NCBI GenBank assembly: GCA_963995505.1 | Contig: OZ023194.1 | Span: 15,496,428 to 15,560,427 of the forward strand | Source: Hypericum androsaemum | Lineage: Eukaryota > Streptophyta > Magnoliopsida > Malpighiales > Hypericaceae | Direction of reading: 5' to 3' | DNA length: 64,000 nucleotides | In this document: in pieces, positions 1-12,100 of the stretch | How the letters are laid out: each line of letters starts with the position of its first letter | How positions within the stretch are numbered: position 1 is the stretch's first letter | Program-made: the position numbers and the translations under genes | The notes under the pieces: generated by a model | The model's database searches: none | Seen by the model: the letters and a program-made list of their open reading frames with translations, nothing else | Told to the model about the DNA's origin: nothing

Positions 1-59
1 TCTTCTGACTCATTTTGTGGACTCTCTGACAAGCTACAAGCTTGGTGTTCTTGCTGCAG

Positions 60-1755
60 ATTTGCTGGATCTGGCAGAAAGTCAGTTCACATGAAGACAA
101 GGGGTTTCAGCGGTTCTTGGATAATGTGCAGTACAAGTCTAGTGGGATACTGCGGTACGAACGTGTATTTGGACAAGGTTTCGTGAGCACAGGAGGGATT
201 GGTAAGCCACTCTTTCTTCTGCAGTTTGTTTTATGATAAACTGTCATGTATTGTTGTTCCTAAAATTTGGAAGTCTTGATGATGCTTACTAAAACTTTTT
301 TTTTTGGGTGAAATATGTATAACATATAATCCCTGATAATCGACCAACATAACACTAACATTTCAGGCAAAAGTAGCATATGCCAGCCTATTACAACACT
401 GCCACGTGATTTGAATTGTTTACTCTTCATCCAAATACTTCTTTTATCCTAATTCTAGGGTTTTAAAACTAGATTGATATCCTAATTCTAGGGTTTAAAA
501 CTAGATTGATATCGTCACAATATCAAGTTCCAATTCCAATCAGATGTAGAGCCCAATTGTTAATCCTCATAAACATATTTTTTCACGTTTGATCAGAAAC
601 AACTAAAGAATTTGTGGCAAAGCTGGATCTGAAGGCTGGCCAGAAAGTTTTAGATGTTGGCTGCGGTATTGGAGGAGGTGATTTCTACATGTCAGAGAAA
701 TTTGATGTAGAGGTTGTTGGCATTGACCTGTCAATAAATATGGTCTCATTTGCTATTGAGCGCGCGATTGGGCTCAAATGCTCAGTTGAGTTTGAAGTCG
801 CCGACTGCACCACGAAGACATATCCTGACAACACCTTTGATGTAGTCTACAGTCGTGACACCATTCTGCACATCCAAGTAAGAGCCTATGCTTAATTGAT
901 GCTTGAATAACCTGCTGGCCGTAGCCATGGACTTACTTTAGTCTTTAATTCATTATTTATGTTTCCCTTTTCTGAGCCACATTGAGCTTCGTTAGCGTTA
1001 CTTGTACATCTTTCTACGTGACAGTTCTCGTCTCTGCTTTGGTTATACTAATGCTGCTTTCTCTATGTTTAGGACAAACCTGCCCTGTTTAGGTCATTCT
1101 TCAAGTGGTTGAAGCCTGGAGGAAAAGTTCTCATCAGTGATTATTGCAAGAGCGCTGGAACTCCATCATCAGAATTTGCAGAATATATCAAGCAGAGAGG
1201 ATATGATCTGCATGATGTGAAAGCATATGGCCAGGTACATTCATGTGAAACAATATTCCTTTCTGACTTTCCAGCTGCAATTTCCGGTACGAATTATAGG
1301 ATTTTTCCGTTTCTGAATCAGCTAATCTTTGTAATGGAATACAGATGCTTAGAGATGCTGGCTTTCAAGACGTCATTGCAGAAGATCGAACTGATCAGGT
1401 ATTCATCTATAAGCTTAATCATCGAATTTAAGTGATGCACTTTCAGAAATCCTAACCTGATACATTTTTCAATATGCCGCAGTTCAATCAAGTTCTGCAG
1501 CGCGAGCTAAGCGCCATAGAGAAAGACAAGGAAGAATTCATTCAAGACTTTTCTGAAGTGCGTGCAGTGATCATCCTTGCCCGTCTGTTCTTTTCCGACT
1601 TCTCTTTTATTCAGCCTTCAATTGTCTAATCTTTCCTTGATTAACATTGTTTTCAGGAGGACTACAATGACATAGTTGATGGGTGGAAAGCTAAACTGGT
1701 CAGGAGTTCATCCGGCGAGCAGCGCTGGGGCTTGTTCGTCGCCACCAAGAAGTGA
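60..1755 (+). CDS. NMT1/PMT1-like (PEAMT): Phosphoethanolamine N-methyltransferase, 3' part (left-truncated)
   Basis: The product methylates phosphoethanolamine with S-adenosylmethionine on the route to phosphocholine, in the cytosol. Exons read from splice sites and conserved protein: 60-201, 597-877, 1073-1234, 1345-1398, 1483-1557, 1657-1755, with consistent phases and a TGA at 1753. The visible protein begins in the linker before the second methyltransferase domain ([10 protein letters not shown]), runs through the SAM-binding motif [15 protein letters not shown] and the region [10 protein letters not shown], and ends GLFVATKK. This is the C-terminal half of the roughly 490-residue plant enzyme; the first methyltransferase domain lies left of the window. 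No frameshift or stop is seen. Plants usually carry two or three paralogues and the sequence does not decide which one this is. Bases 1-59 read as the end of an intron (CAG acceptor at 57-59). Confidence 0.95.
448..512. repeat. 33-bp tandem duplication in a PEAMT intron
   Basis: A unit beginning CCTAATTCTAGGG occurs twice head to tail (448-480 and 481-512), the second copy one T shorter. It lies in the intron between the first two visible PEAMT exons and has no evident role. Confidence 0.85.
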
Positions 1756-4518
1756 TTCACCTTCATTCAAGTGTGTTATTGTTCCGAGTAACGTCATAGA
1801 CAGCTATCTACTACATATTAGTGATTGTTTTACGCCAGTAGGTGGCTCGGTCGGAACTAAATTATCATAGCTTTTCCAAACTTTCAGGTGTCAGTTTCGT
1901 TGTTTCTCATGGCAATAAAGAACGACCTTGGCAAAGTTCTTTCACAAATTGAAATTGAGCCATATAGTATATAGTTTAATTTGCAGTTAAGCTGATGTTA
2001 TAATGTGTTTAGATCTCAAAACCTTGAAATTTTGTCCCATGTTAAAGCCCAAACTGTTGGCCTTCTGGCCCTTGTCAAAGCCCGTATTTTTGGTAAAGGG
2101 CCTGTATCCAAGTCCAAACACATTGGGCTTGGAGGTCCACGTAAGGGACCAATATCTTCGGTCTTCCGGCCCATAACAGAGCCCATAAGTGTTTTAGAAG
2201 GGAATCATATGGTAAATAACTTATATTTCTTAAGAAGGTTTTGAATTATAATCTTACGAATGAAATATACATTTTAAGATAATCATTTTCTATATAGGAT
2301 ACCACAATGTTAGACTTTTTATTAGTTTTTGCCATTGAATATTGCAGTAGACATCATATGTCATACCAAAAAAAGAAGTCCTAATTAATTGCTTGATATA
2401 GTTTAAATATTCACTGTGAAAATGAATTACTATTACTGCATCCGCAATATGTTTATGAATCAGGAGACAAGGAAAGGTAATGTGGTGAACATAAGAAGAA
2501 AAATAAATTCCATGATGGTTACTTGTACCAATAAGAAATAACTAAGCAATAACGATGCATCGAATTTCACGCAGGACAAACAAAGGTTTCAGGAGGAGCT
2601 ACCGACTTCAGAATTAAATCATGGCATCATAATGACCAAATGTAATTAATAATAAAATATGATATGAAATGTATACAGCGTTGGTAAATAGGTAAAAATT
2701 TTAGAATGTCTTTTTATTCACCAAATAAATAGCAGTTAAATATATTTTGAGTTTAAATTTTATGAATGAAAAAATAATATTGAAAGACTCAATTCTGAAA
2801 TAATGCCGACAATCATCGAATATGAATGTGAGAGTTTTGCTAAAATTTGTATATTTAAGAGGGGGCCATGGTAGAGAAGATATGGACACGGGAAGAGTTG
2901 AAATTGGAGGGAAGATAGAGAGTGGCAGGAGGGGCGAAAATGATGGGAAGATTCCAAAACAGGACACTGATGAGTGTGAAATGTGTAAAGCAGCAGGTTA
3001 AAAAGATTATTTCCATTTCAACCATCTAAACAATTTATGCATGCAAACAGACAGAGTCCATGTCCTTTTTCTAAAGGACAAAAATATTACCGGATTTTGT
3101 TATCTAATAATGCTTGCGTTCTTCAAAGCAATTCTATTTGTTATTAGCTCTCGTATGGATAAAGTAAATCTTGGTTTCATACTAAAATTACATCTGATAG
3201 ATATATGAAATTTCTAATAAAAAATTAAATTGACCAAGCTTTCCAACTTTGCCATTGTATAAGGCCATCGTTAAATATATGAAATGTTTAAATTAAATCT
3301 GATATTCAGATATACCAACGTATACTTACATTTTACGTACTAAAATTTTCGTATGAATTGGACCACGGAAGGTATAAAAATCCACTGCATATATCAATTT
3401 CTATATAAAACAATAACGATTTAAATATTTTCTAGATTTACGACTAATCCTACCGTGTTAATTTTCTCTTTTCCACACTAAACTGAATTAGCTCAAGTAA
3501 ACTCGAGGTTGATATATAGTGACTACCATAAAATATTAACTCGGCTGGGTATAACGATGAATTGGACAAGATGCGGTGGGAAATTGTTGCCAGAAAAAGA
3601 GAACACGTAACAACGTAAATTTGTAACGTGATCTTCGTACGAACGATACAGACAGAGACCATGCAAGAAGATAATAGGCTATAGAAAATGGGGAGATGCA
3701 AAAATTATGCATGCATATAAAAAGACAAACAATAAGAATACGTCTAGATATTAAAAAATTTGAATTTATTTAAATAGGTCATGTGTTTACGTTTTAGAAT
3801 ATAAAAAATATTATCAGAATATTCACTTCTTAAATAGTGTCTTCTTAAATAATATCAGACATTAATCGACTCTGAATACAAGTGGTTGAGATGTGTTAAT
3901 ATGTAGACAAAGGAAAGGGCAAGGAAGGGCTGAAGAAGGAGAGAGGCAGTTCGGATTGAGAACAAGTGTGAAAGGCACGAGACATGAAGGCAACAATAAA
4001 TGAGGAAAAAGGAAGAATGGCTGATGAGGCTTATGATAACCCTCATCATCGTCACGTCGCTTTACATTCGCTACTCCCAATATCTCTCCCCTCCCTCCCA
4101 GAATTCCACGCTTCCACCTCCTCCTCACACTTTTTCTTAATTAATTTCCCCAATATTATAATAAAATTCTTCCATTTTATTTATCGGAAAACCCCAAATG
4201 GAAATAAAGATCATGTCCTCTTCTCATGGGTAATATAGTGTAATTGAAATAACAAACAACAAATACTTAAATTAATTGATAATAAAATTATTCTATATCA
4301 ATGAAGATGTTTCGAGTTCGAGCACTTTATAAAGAAAAGTGTTAAATATGTTAAAAAAGTTTTATCAATTTTTAAAAATTTTACTTCGTTCGAAGCTGGA
4401 TTAGCCGATACATTATTGAATGTTGTAAAATATAATAATAGTAGTATTGAATTCCCTGCCTAGTCAACTTCATGCGTCTCCCTAGCCCTTACATCATTGT
4501 TCAATAATAAACATACAA
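1756..4518. other. AT-rich intergenic region, no gene recognised
   Basis: This holds the PEAMT 3' flank and then about 2.5 kb of AT-rich DNA. Open frames here are short, start on non-ATG codons or overlap on both strands, and show no recognisable domain. I see no RNA gene. Confidence 0.6.
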
Positions 4519-4597
4519 TTTAATGAGGTGGGAGAATCGAATCTCATGATCGTCTAAGATTCGAAATTGTGGAAACAATTTAAATCTTACCCAAAAA
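4519..4597 (+). mobile_element. 5'-truncated SINE with 16-bp target-site duplication
   Basis: A 79-bp insertion containing GGTGGGAGAATCGAATCTC and ending in an A-run is flanked by the same 16 bases, AATAATAAACATACAA, at 4503-4518 and 4598-4613. Long target duplications plus an A tail are the mark of LINE-mediated insertion. The insert matches the 3' part of the longer element at 7011-7131 in the opposite orientation, so this copy has lost its 5' half. It lies about 480 bp upstream of the WOX1 start codon. Confidence 0.8.
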
Positions 4598-4613
4598 AAT
4601 AATAAACATACAA

Positions 4614-5074
4614 ACATGGACACTCTCCAATCCTCCTATCTTTCCCTGCACACACACACACTCTGCTAATAGCCAATTGTAGTATCTATTGAAGTTGATG
4701 ACCAATCTCCATCTAAACATATGTTTAGCTATCTACAACACAATTCTGAAGCTAGCTAGAAATTCTTCAAATTAATGTATTGAGTTGGGTCCACATATAT
4801 TTAACTAAACAAATTAATATATGACCATCTATTATATTTTCTATATATGAACATCCTCTATTGCCTGTGACACAAAAGTAGGGATTGCCATTTTCAGAAT
4901 CACTACTACTCCCATACCCTTTTTATAACTTGCACGCTATATCCCCATCCCCTTATCATTCTCTTCATATCCCTAATATCTCGTGCAATATTATAACTTT
5001 TAATTAACTTCTAAATTTTCTACCATTAAATAGCTCTTATATTTAGGGCTAGCTCTTGGCTATTGGTAATTAAA
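4614..5074 (+). promoter_or_regulatory. WOX1 upstream region with possible TATA box
   Basis: This is AT-rich DNA between the SINE copy and the WOX1 ATG. A TATA-like TTTTTATAAC at about 4920-4929, some 145 bp before the ATG, could be the core promoter. It is placed only by composition and distance. Confidence 0.35.
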
Positions 5075-6046
5075 ATGTGGACGATGGGTTACAATGACGG
5101 TGGTGGTGAGTACAACTACAACACGCAAGACTCCTTCAACACAAGAAAGCTTAGGCCTCTCATTCCAAGGCCTATCTCCAACAATATCCCAAGCTCCACC
5201 CTCCCTTCCCTTACCCGTACTCTCAACGGCACCGACTTCTTCGCACTACACCATCACATGGGTAAGCCTTCGAACTCCAGGATCGAGCACTGTCAGCCTT
5301 TTATTTAGGGTGACTCGTCTTATGAGCCATTTTGTGAGTGTATTGTAATGTTTCAGACCAAAGCAAGAGGGAATTGAACACGCAACCGGCGGCTGTAGTG
5401 AGCTCGAGATGGAACCCGACACCGGAGCAGTTGAGGACGCTGGAGGAACTGTACCGGAGAGGGACGAGAACGCCCTCGGCCGATCAGATACAACACATAA
5501 CATCGCAGCTTCGCATGTACGGCAAGATCGAAGGGAAGAACGTGTTCTACTGGTTCCAGAACCACAAGGCTAGAGAGCGCCAGAAGCGCCGCCGGCAAAT
5601 GGACGTCCCACTCCCACATGAACCCGATATCCATGAGAGGAAAGAATCAGGTATTTAGCTCGACTCTGGATTAGTCGTTATTGTTAGAATTTACGTGATA
5701 TTGTTAGGAAGGCTAAAAGTTTGTAATGCTTTATAGGGTCAAGTAGGACATCTTATGAAGGTGGGCAGACAAAGAACTGGTCTCTTTCTACCAACTGCAG
5801 TACACTATCAGAGGTATCATTTCATTCCTTTTTTCTCCAACCCTCCCTTTACTTCATATTCCCCTTCACATTATAATTTAGTCATCACATTATTTAATTA
5901 TATCCCATAAGATAAAAGGAATTTAAAACACAAGAAGAAACCAACTAGGATTTGATGGTTAATTACGGGTTGGTGATTATTGTTAGGTACTCTGTGGCTA
6001 GACCTAGGGTATGTGGTAATGAAAAGGCTTTGGGATGAGAGAGAGA

Positions 6047-6084
<38 letters not shown>

Positions 6085-7769
6085 AACTGAAAAGAAAAGC
6101 TTTTTATGTGTTGTTGGGAAATGAAAAGGGTCTAAAAGAAAGCATCATTCCTTCCTTTCTGTCGGGGCTTCTCCTCTTATGAAACTAGGCTAGGCTATTT
6201 AGGCGGGGCACCTGCACAAGTGTGATGGCTGAGCTATGGGCAGCCTTCCATGGACTATCAATGGCGTGGGATCTGGGATTGCGGTCTATCATACTAGAAA
6301 CTGATTCCAGCTTGGTTGTGATGGCCCTCCAATCGCCAGCCAGCCACCACTCCCTCCCCATCCTAGTGGACCTTCGTGAGCTACCTATGTATATCTGGAG
6401 GCTAACGTCTGTGCGAATTGGTTAGTTTCACTCTCCTATTAGGAGTCCACGTTTGTTTTTTCTACGCCGCCTAGCGGTCTTGATGTTTTGCTTCGAATAA
6501 CTTTTTCGAGAGCACTTGTAACTTCTTCGTTTGATTAAATAAAGGCACACTGAGTCTCGTGCTTAGAATTACGCCTTCATGGCATTTAGGCAACTTGTTT
6601 TTACAGTACTTCAATAGTAAAATTTTTATTGGAATTTGTCCATATAACAAAGAATTTACATTCACTATTTTCGATTCGGATCTTATGAGTGTAAAAAAAT
6701 TATGACTGTAAAAAAATTATTTAAAAAAGAGTGTTTAAATATGGTCCGACAGTATTCAACTATAAATATTAGATATTTATTTAAAAAATAGTTAAACTCT
6801 CATTATTAAAACACATGGCTCAAATTCGTAATCTCTATCTCTGGATGCGTAACAAATGAAAATGTTATTGTTATCCTAATGGTGTAACATCCTAGCTCTT
6901 TTGAAATCTCAATAAATTAATAATAATTCAGGTGAGCTATAGCCAAGAAAGACAAAATCTAGCTACATGCATAGCCTGCTCCTAGGACCAGACTTGCCAA
7001 ACCCAATGTGCTTTTTTTTTTAGATTTAAATTGTTTTCACAATTTCGGATCTTAGACGATCATGGAATTCGATCCTCCCACCTCATGCTTAAGGACTGAC
7101 ACCGTATCCATCAGACCATACATGAGTTGGTAAACCCAATGTGATTGGGAATGGGAAAAGAGGCAAAGAGGAAGAGAATTGGGTTTGAAAACTTGCATAT
7201 ACTCAGTTTTTTTTTCATGTCCTTTTAATTAAATTTCATCGTCTCAGGAATCTGCCCCTTCAAAACAAAAGGCATCAGCAGAAGCAGTACTGGCAGCTGC
7301 AGCAGAGTGTAGTAGAAGACCAGAAAACGGATGGATCCAATTCGACCCAGATCCTACAACGAGCTTTATTGAAAGGAATTCCACGTGGCAGATGACGCAC
7401 CGCCACCTCACTATCAACCCTACTCCAAGCCCTAGTGCAAAAAGGACAACAATGGTGGACTTGGACCCTAACAAGAACAACAAGAAGCTTCTCAAGGCTC
7501 ATGAGCTCATGAACATCTTTATAGCTTCTTCTTCTTCTTCTAGCTGCTTGAAGAACGGAGGAGGATCCGACAGTGCTGTTAATGGATCCGGGTCGTCGTC
7601 GGATTCCCAAACCCTCCAGCTCTTCCCCGTCCAAAGCCGCATTAATGGAGTACTTGAGAGAGAGACACAGCAGCTCCTTAGTAGTAGAATCATTAACACC
7701 GCAACAGAGGGAAAGTCCAACCTTACTAGTTCTTTCCAGTTTTATGAGTTCCTTCCACTGAAGAACTAG
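5075..7769 (+). CDS. WOX1: WUSCHEL-related homeobox 1 transcription factor
   Basis: This is a nuclear homeodomain factor; WOX1/STENOFOLIA/MAEWEST proteins promote leaf-blade and petal outgrowth. Exons: 5075-5261, 5357-5650, 5737-5813, 7248-7769, giving about 359 residues, the usual WOX1 length. The start is the ATG at 5075 because the protein then begins [10 protein letters not shown], the WOX1 N-terminus, and continues [10 protein letters not shown]. The homeodomain in exon 2 runs from [18 protein letters not shown] to [19 protein letters not shown], with the extra loop residues typical of WOX proteins. Exon 3 encodes the conserved [15 protein letters not shown]. Exon 4 ends with the WUS box TLQLFPV and the clade-specific C-terminus YEFLPLKN. 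Intron 3 is 1.43 kb and holds a G-tract, a LINE fragment and a SINE. A gene of the WOX1 clade points to a eudicot. Confidence 0.96.
6036..6083. repeat. (GA)n followed by a 35-G homopolymer in WOX1 intron 3
   Basis: A short GA run leads into G at every base from 6049 to 6083. The template strand of the gene carries 35 C, and the transcript would carry a G tract able to form quadruplexes. True length is uncertain because such runs are hard to sequence. Confidence 0.9.
6200..6430 (+). mobile_element. LINE RNase H fragment in WOX1 intron 3
   Basis: The frame at 6222-6425 reads [19 protein letters not shown] then [12 protein letters not shown]. These are the second and third acidic motifs of the RNase H domain that ends plant L1 LINEs; compare AAELWGAYHGLHLAWNMGF at about 39055 in the intact element here. 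Only this small piece is present, in the same orientation as WOX1. It is a dead remnant. Confidence 0.75.
7011..7131 (-). mobile_element. tRNA-type SINE in WOX1 intron 3
   Basis: About 121 bp, minus strand, flanked by the 12-bp direct repeat AAACCCAATGTG at 6999-7010 and 7132-7143, with an A tail (T run at about 7012-7021 on the plus strand). On the minus strand a B-box-like GGATCGAATTCC follows a weaker A-box-like stretch (CAACTCATGTATGG), which suggests a tRNA-derived pol III promoter. The 3' part matches the truncated copy at 4519-4597. The parent tRNA is not clear. Confidence 0.75.
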
Positions 7770-9404
7770 GCTTCCCAGAAGGAAAAAAAGGGTTTTTAGC
7801 CATTTACGTGAACTATCTTGGGTCTTACTCTGAATGTAAGGTGGTGGGGAGTTGGTTTGTGACTGATTTGTAGTTTTGTTGGAAAATGGGAAGAGAGGTG
7901 TTACGCATATTAATTAGCGTCAGCTTATATTCATGTTGGTGATGTTACATTTCATGGGAATGTAGGGGGGATTTTGAATGAATGCCCTATATGTAAGGAC
8001 GTGGAAGTGGGAATAGCTAGGTTTCCTTCCTTAACAAGACATTGCAATGTTTGGAATAGGTTTCTTTATTGAGATGCAATATCGGCTTTTTGAATATATA
8101 ATATTCTGTTGAGAACTAACGGATCCTATTTTTTGTCCTTCTCTGTATTTTCTTTTAGAAAGTTAACTCAAAATATTTTTCTAAAAAACTTTAAGTCATT
8201 TTTTACTTGAACCAACTCGTATTACTAATATGGATTTATATTAGTTCATGTCATATGAGATGAAAATATGTGAAATATTGAAATTGAATAAAATAAAAAA
8301 GAAAAAGTTACCATTGAATTTTAAAATTACAGTTCAAATTTCGATAGTCAGATATATCAAATATAAGTTTTTTTTGTGTGAAAATATATCAACTATAAGT
8401 TACTTACATTTAAGCCACTTAATGGTGAGAGCGGCCAACTAACTCTATTAAATTTAAAAATAGCAGTGGACTTTTGTGAAAGTTCTGATTTTCAAATCGG
8501 ATAAGATGGTATTCCTAATGGTGGTTTTTTTACAAGGGTTGCACCTAAGAATTTCATAAGTGAATCCAAATCACTAGACTCAACTCCAAATTGAATTTAC
8601 AATCATAATTTTTTTTTTTTTGTAGAGTTTCTTAGTAATTGAAAAGAAAGTTCCCCATATAGACATATTTTTCTGGTCCTCCACTTAACACCATGCTATA
8701 TAGAAACTTTCATAGTTGGGGCAGTGGACCATGCTGGTCAGATTTCTAGTCAGGATGTATAAATGCCGACGTTGTTAAATATAAATAAAGAAATCTGAGA
8801 TGGGGATTGTTGCCTTATTGGTCTATTTTAATTAATTCGGGGACATGTGACTTGCTTTTACACATCTCTTTGCCATGGACGACAGGACGAGTGATATATT
8901 TAGGAGAAAGAAAATGAAGTTGGGGGTTATCCAATGAGAAGGGGTAACTAAAATGAGAATTTCCGATGTGAAAGTTTGAAATTGTAATTAATTACTTGCT
9001 ATGATCATTTTTGGAAACCGGATTCTAGACCAAACTCCATGGACTTAATTTCTAGGCTCTGGGTTCGGTTATAATTCCACCACCGAGTTAATGCTGTTGT
9101 TTTTTTAGTATCGTCCAAAAAGATTCCCTTCGTATTCTTTGTTCCGGATTCGTGAAACCAAATAAATGAACACTTTTTCTCACAAAAATAAAATAAATGA
9201 ACACTTCTTTTTATGAATAATATTTTATTGAACATAATAATATTTACACCCTCCACAGCATCTCCTTATTACAGTTCATTGCCTACCAGCAAGCAAAAAC
9301 TAAAACACCAACACCAAAAGGCATTAATTAATTTTATCTGCTAACCATTCTGTAAGTACGTTGGAGTTAATATACATAACTTTTACTTTTCAAAAAAAAA
9401 AAGG
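7770..9404. other. WOX1 3' flank and AT-rich intergenic DNA
   Basis: The first 300 bp are probably WOX1 3' UTR. The rest is AT-rich, without a frame or motif I can support. Confidence 0.5.
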
Positions 9405-9640
9405 CCTTGAAGGCAAGAAGCATAACCTGGGTTCTATCGAAGAGAATCAAGGTACAATTCGAGATCCTATCCTCCCAAATCGATTGTAGATTGGGACCAA
9501 AGTAACCGTTCCTTCACTCGCAAGAATATTGAATGCTTCAAAAGTGCCGGTCTCGCCTTGTCTCCTCGAAGACTACATGGTTTCAGTGTAACCATATGTC
9601 CCACATGGTAGCACCGTATACCCATAACCAGATCTTTTTA
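9405..9640 (-). mobile_element. Possible decayed LINE tail
   Basis: On the minus strand the stretch around 9620-9545 reads TMWDIWLH, a stop, then NHVVFEE. That pattern resembles the region after the zinc knuckle in plant LINE ORF2 (compare CWSVWLARNKAIFDNK at about 24180). Several stops follow. Short and weak evidence. Confidence 0.35.
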
Positions 9641-10719
9641 AGCATTCTAAAATAAAATAAAATGAACACATTGCATTAAATCAACGGCAAGAGTTTTTTT
9701 GGATAAGTAGATGTAGTTTTATTAAAAATTTTACCCTTTGCATACGTATAGGTGTAAATTTTGCAGCTACGAACTAAAACTTTTATTATGGTAAAATTTA
9801 ATTAAAAAAAATCGCAACATTGAAAAAAATTTGTTATAACATAATCAACAATGAGAATTATTCTAATTTTATTAGATGTGTCGACTATAAATTTGTACAA
9901 ATTCTTTTTCCACCACTGAAAGTCCCAAAATGGTGTTGACAATGAAAAAAATGTTTACCAATTTGGGCGACTGGAAGCTCGAGCATATCCCTCCCCATAA
10001 ATTTAAAGACGTTGGGAATTTTTTCTTACCTTTTAAAACTCTTACGTGCATCGGATTCGTATTAGTAAATATTCAATATTATGTGATATCATGAAGACGA
10101 TTTGCACATTTTTTTTACATATTAACGAGAGTAGAACGATGAAAGAAGACTGATTCTGACAATTTTAGCGACTTGACTTTGGTGCAATTCTAACGTTTAT
10201 TTCGTTCTTTGGTTACACATCTGGAATACTTATTCCCTCGATCGGTCCAGGAATTTTTTTTTTATCAACAGCTAAGCAGCTGACCATAGAAAAGTGACAC
10301 AAGGCCAATGAGATGTTTCATATTTTGGGGGCCAAATAGACAAGTCGCTACTCAATGATGCATATGTGTCTCGTCTAGCAACTTTGCCAAGTTTTGAGAA
10401 GAACAAGTGACCATCTTCTAACCTCCTAGCCCTACAGAACTTGTAAATGAACTTTTCGTATGCACAACACCTTGAGACTAACTTGTGCTTGGATGTAGCA
10501 AAAAACAGTGCCTTCATTTTATTATTATTATTATCATCATCAAGCTTCCCTTCCCTTCCCTTCCCTACACACAACATTAGCTAGATTCGCAAACGTGTTT
10601 CTCCCAGGAACATCATAACCATGCTTTTCAGAGTTTTTGAGCACAGGATGAGCTTTACCAACACTGCCCCTCCATGCACAAAGAATTGATGAGACAAGTG
10701 TAGGCCATGATGTCAAGGG
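9641..10719. other. Intergenic, no supported gene
   Basis: AT-rich DNA. A 101-codon minus-strand frame at 10272-10577 has low-complexity content and no recognisable motif, so I do not call it. The region just downstream of 10720 may be 3' UTR of the minus-strand coding-like unit. Confidence 0.4.
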
Positions 10720-11125
10720 TCAATCCGAATTCCCGACTTGGACTAGGGCAACGCTAGCCATCCCAGCCTTGCAAAACAAACAAATCGCCTCCAGGACAGA
10801 CTGCTCCGTGACCCGGATCCCGCAAACCCGGGCCGCCGTATTCGGGTCCTCCCCTAGGGACTCGAACACTCTGTCCACCAACTTGTTGTTGGCGCTCCTG
10901 AACCATTCCTTGGACGGCACCAATGCCTCCGTCACCGGCCCGGTGCAGAAGCGGGAGGAGGAGGAGGAGACGCGAGGCTCCTGTAATAAGGCTTTCTTGT
11001 TGCTGCTAATTTCGACGACGACAGCATCATCATTTTGTTTCCTCTGTAATGTTGTGCTTAAACCTTGAAACGGCGGCGGCTCAATTATTCTTCATACCGT
11101 GCGGTGCAAGCTTCTTCGTGGTCAT
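10720..11125 (-). CDS. Unrecognised small protein, possibly frameshifted
   Basis: I do not recognise this family. The minus-strand frame ending at 10720 has balanced, gene-like composition, much richer in GC than its flanks. It reads VTEALVPSKEWFRSANNK and later CGIRVTEQSVLEAICLF, with a serine run before it. The frame stays open upstream to about 11085 without an ATG. A different frame starting at an ATG at 11125 covers about 14 codons and then stops, so either a frameshift near 11085 or an unseen upstream exon is needed to start the protein. It would be about 130 residues, without an obvious signal peptide or membrane segment. It could be a decayed gene. Confidence 0.45.
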
Positions 11126-12100
11126 ACTAACTTCTGTTGTGAAAATGGGCCCCCGTTGGGCCGATTTTTGTGGACCTGTTGTTTGATTTTGGGTTGTCTT
11201 TTCTTTTTTTTGTTGTCTTGTCTTCTTCTTTTTTGGGTCCGAAACCGGGTGGGTGTTTGAGATGTGTGAGCGGGGATAACAATTAGACCCTTATCGTAAG
11301 GATCTACTCTGATCTATATTTGAAGGGTCTAAAATTTATTGACTTTGATCGGGTCTAGACTCAAATTCTTCCCGTATTATGATATTTTAAAAGGATAAGA
11401 GCGTGGATGTGAGATATATATGATTATGTCGTGATCCTACTAGAATATTTTAAAATAATATTAACTGATACATATGTATGTTAATTACTGAACATAATAC
11501 CAAATTTTCAATCACAACCTACTCGATTTCAATTTTTTTTGAAATTGATTGTTTGATTTCTTTATAATATGTTATTTTATTAAATAAATCTTTATTTAAA
11601 AAAAAGATAAAGATAAGAATCTCGATTCGTTCAAAAAAATAGTAAGAATTTGGTTCTTAGAAATTCTATGAGAATTCTGCCCACGACCATCCCTATGTCT
11701 GAGGGCTCTGGTGGGTTCAGAAGGCCGTTATTTTAAGTTTTGGTTTATATGACCCTTAATATGAGTGGACTGGGTTGACGAACAAAACTTTTAAAAATTA
11801 TCAAAAAAAAAATTTAAAAGACAAAAAATTATAAAATATAAAATATTATTGAATTATTGGTTTGAACTTAATTTTGGTTTAATCTCATCAGTTAGTATTT
11901 ATAATATGAGTTTGTCGAAGTAGTAAAATAATTGGATTCAACTTCAAACCTAACAATACATCAATGGAAAGATTATCCGTAAAATTGAACTCCTAAAAAA
12001 TACTCAATTCTAATATCTGATTTTAAACCAAAAATTTAAGTTATTACTTAAGTCAAACCTGGATTAAAAAATGCAGTTTTTTGAGGGTTGATTAAAAAAT
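11126..12100. other. AT-rich intergenic DNA
   Basis: No coding frame, RNA gene or clear repeat could be supported between the unknown minus-strand unit and the MULE-like element. Confidence 0.5.

Noticed and set aside
2005..2244. 79-codon frame after PEAMT
   Set aside because: No recognisable domain and no ATG-proximal context. It may be transposon debris, but there is no evidence for it.
9005..9256. 83-codon minus-strand frame
   Set aside because: AT-rich, no motif, no coding-like composition.
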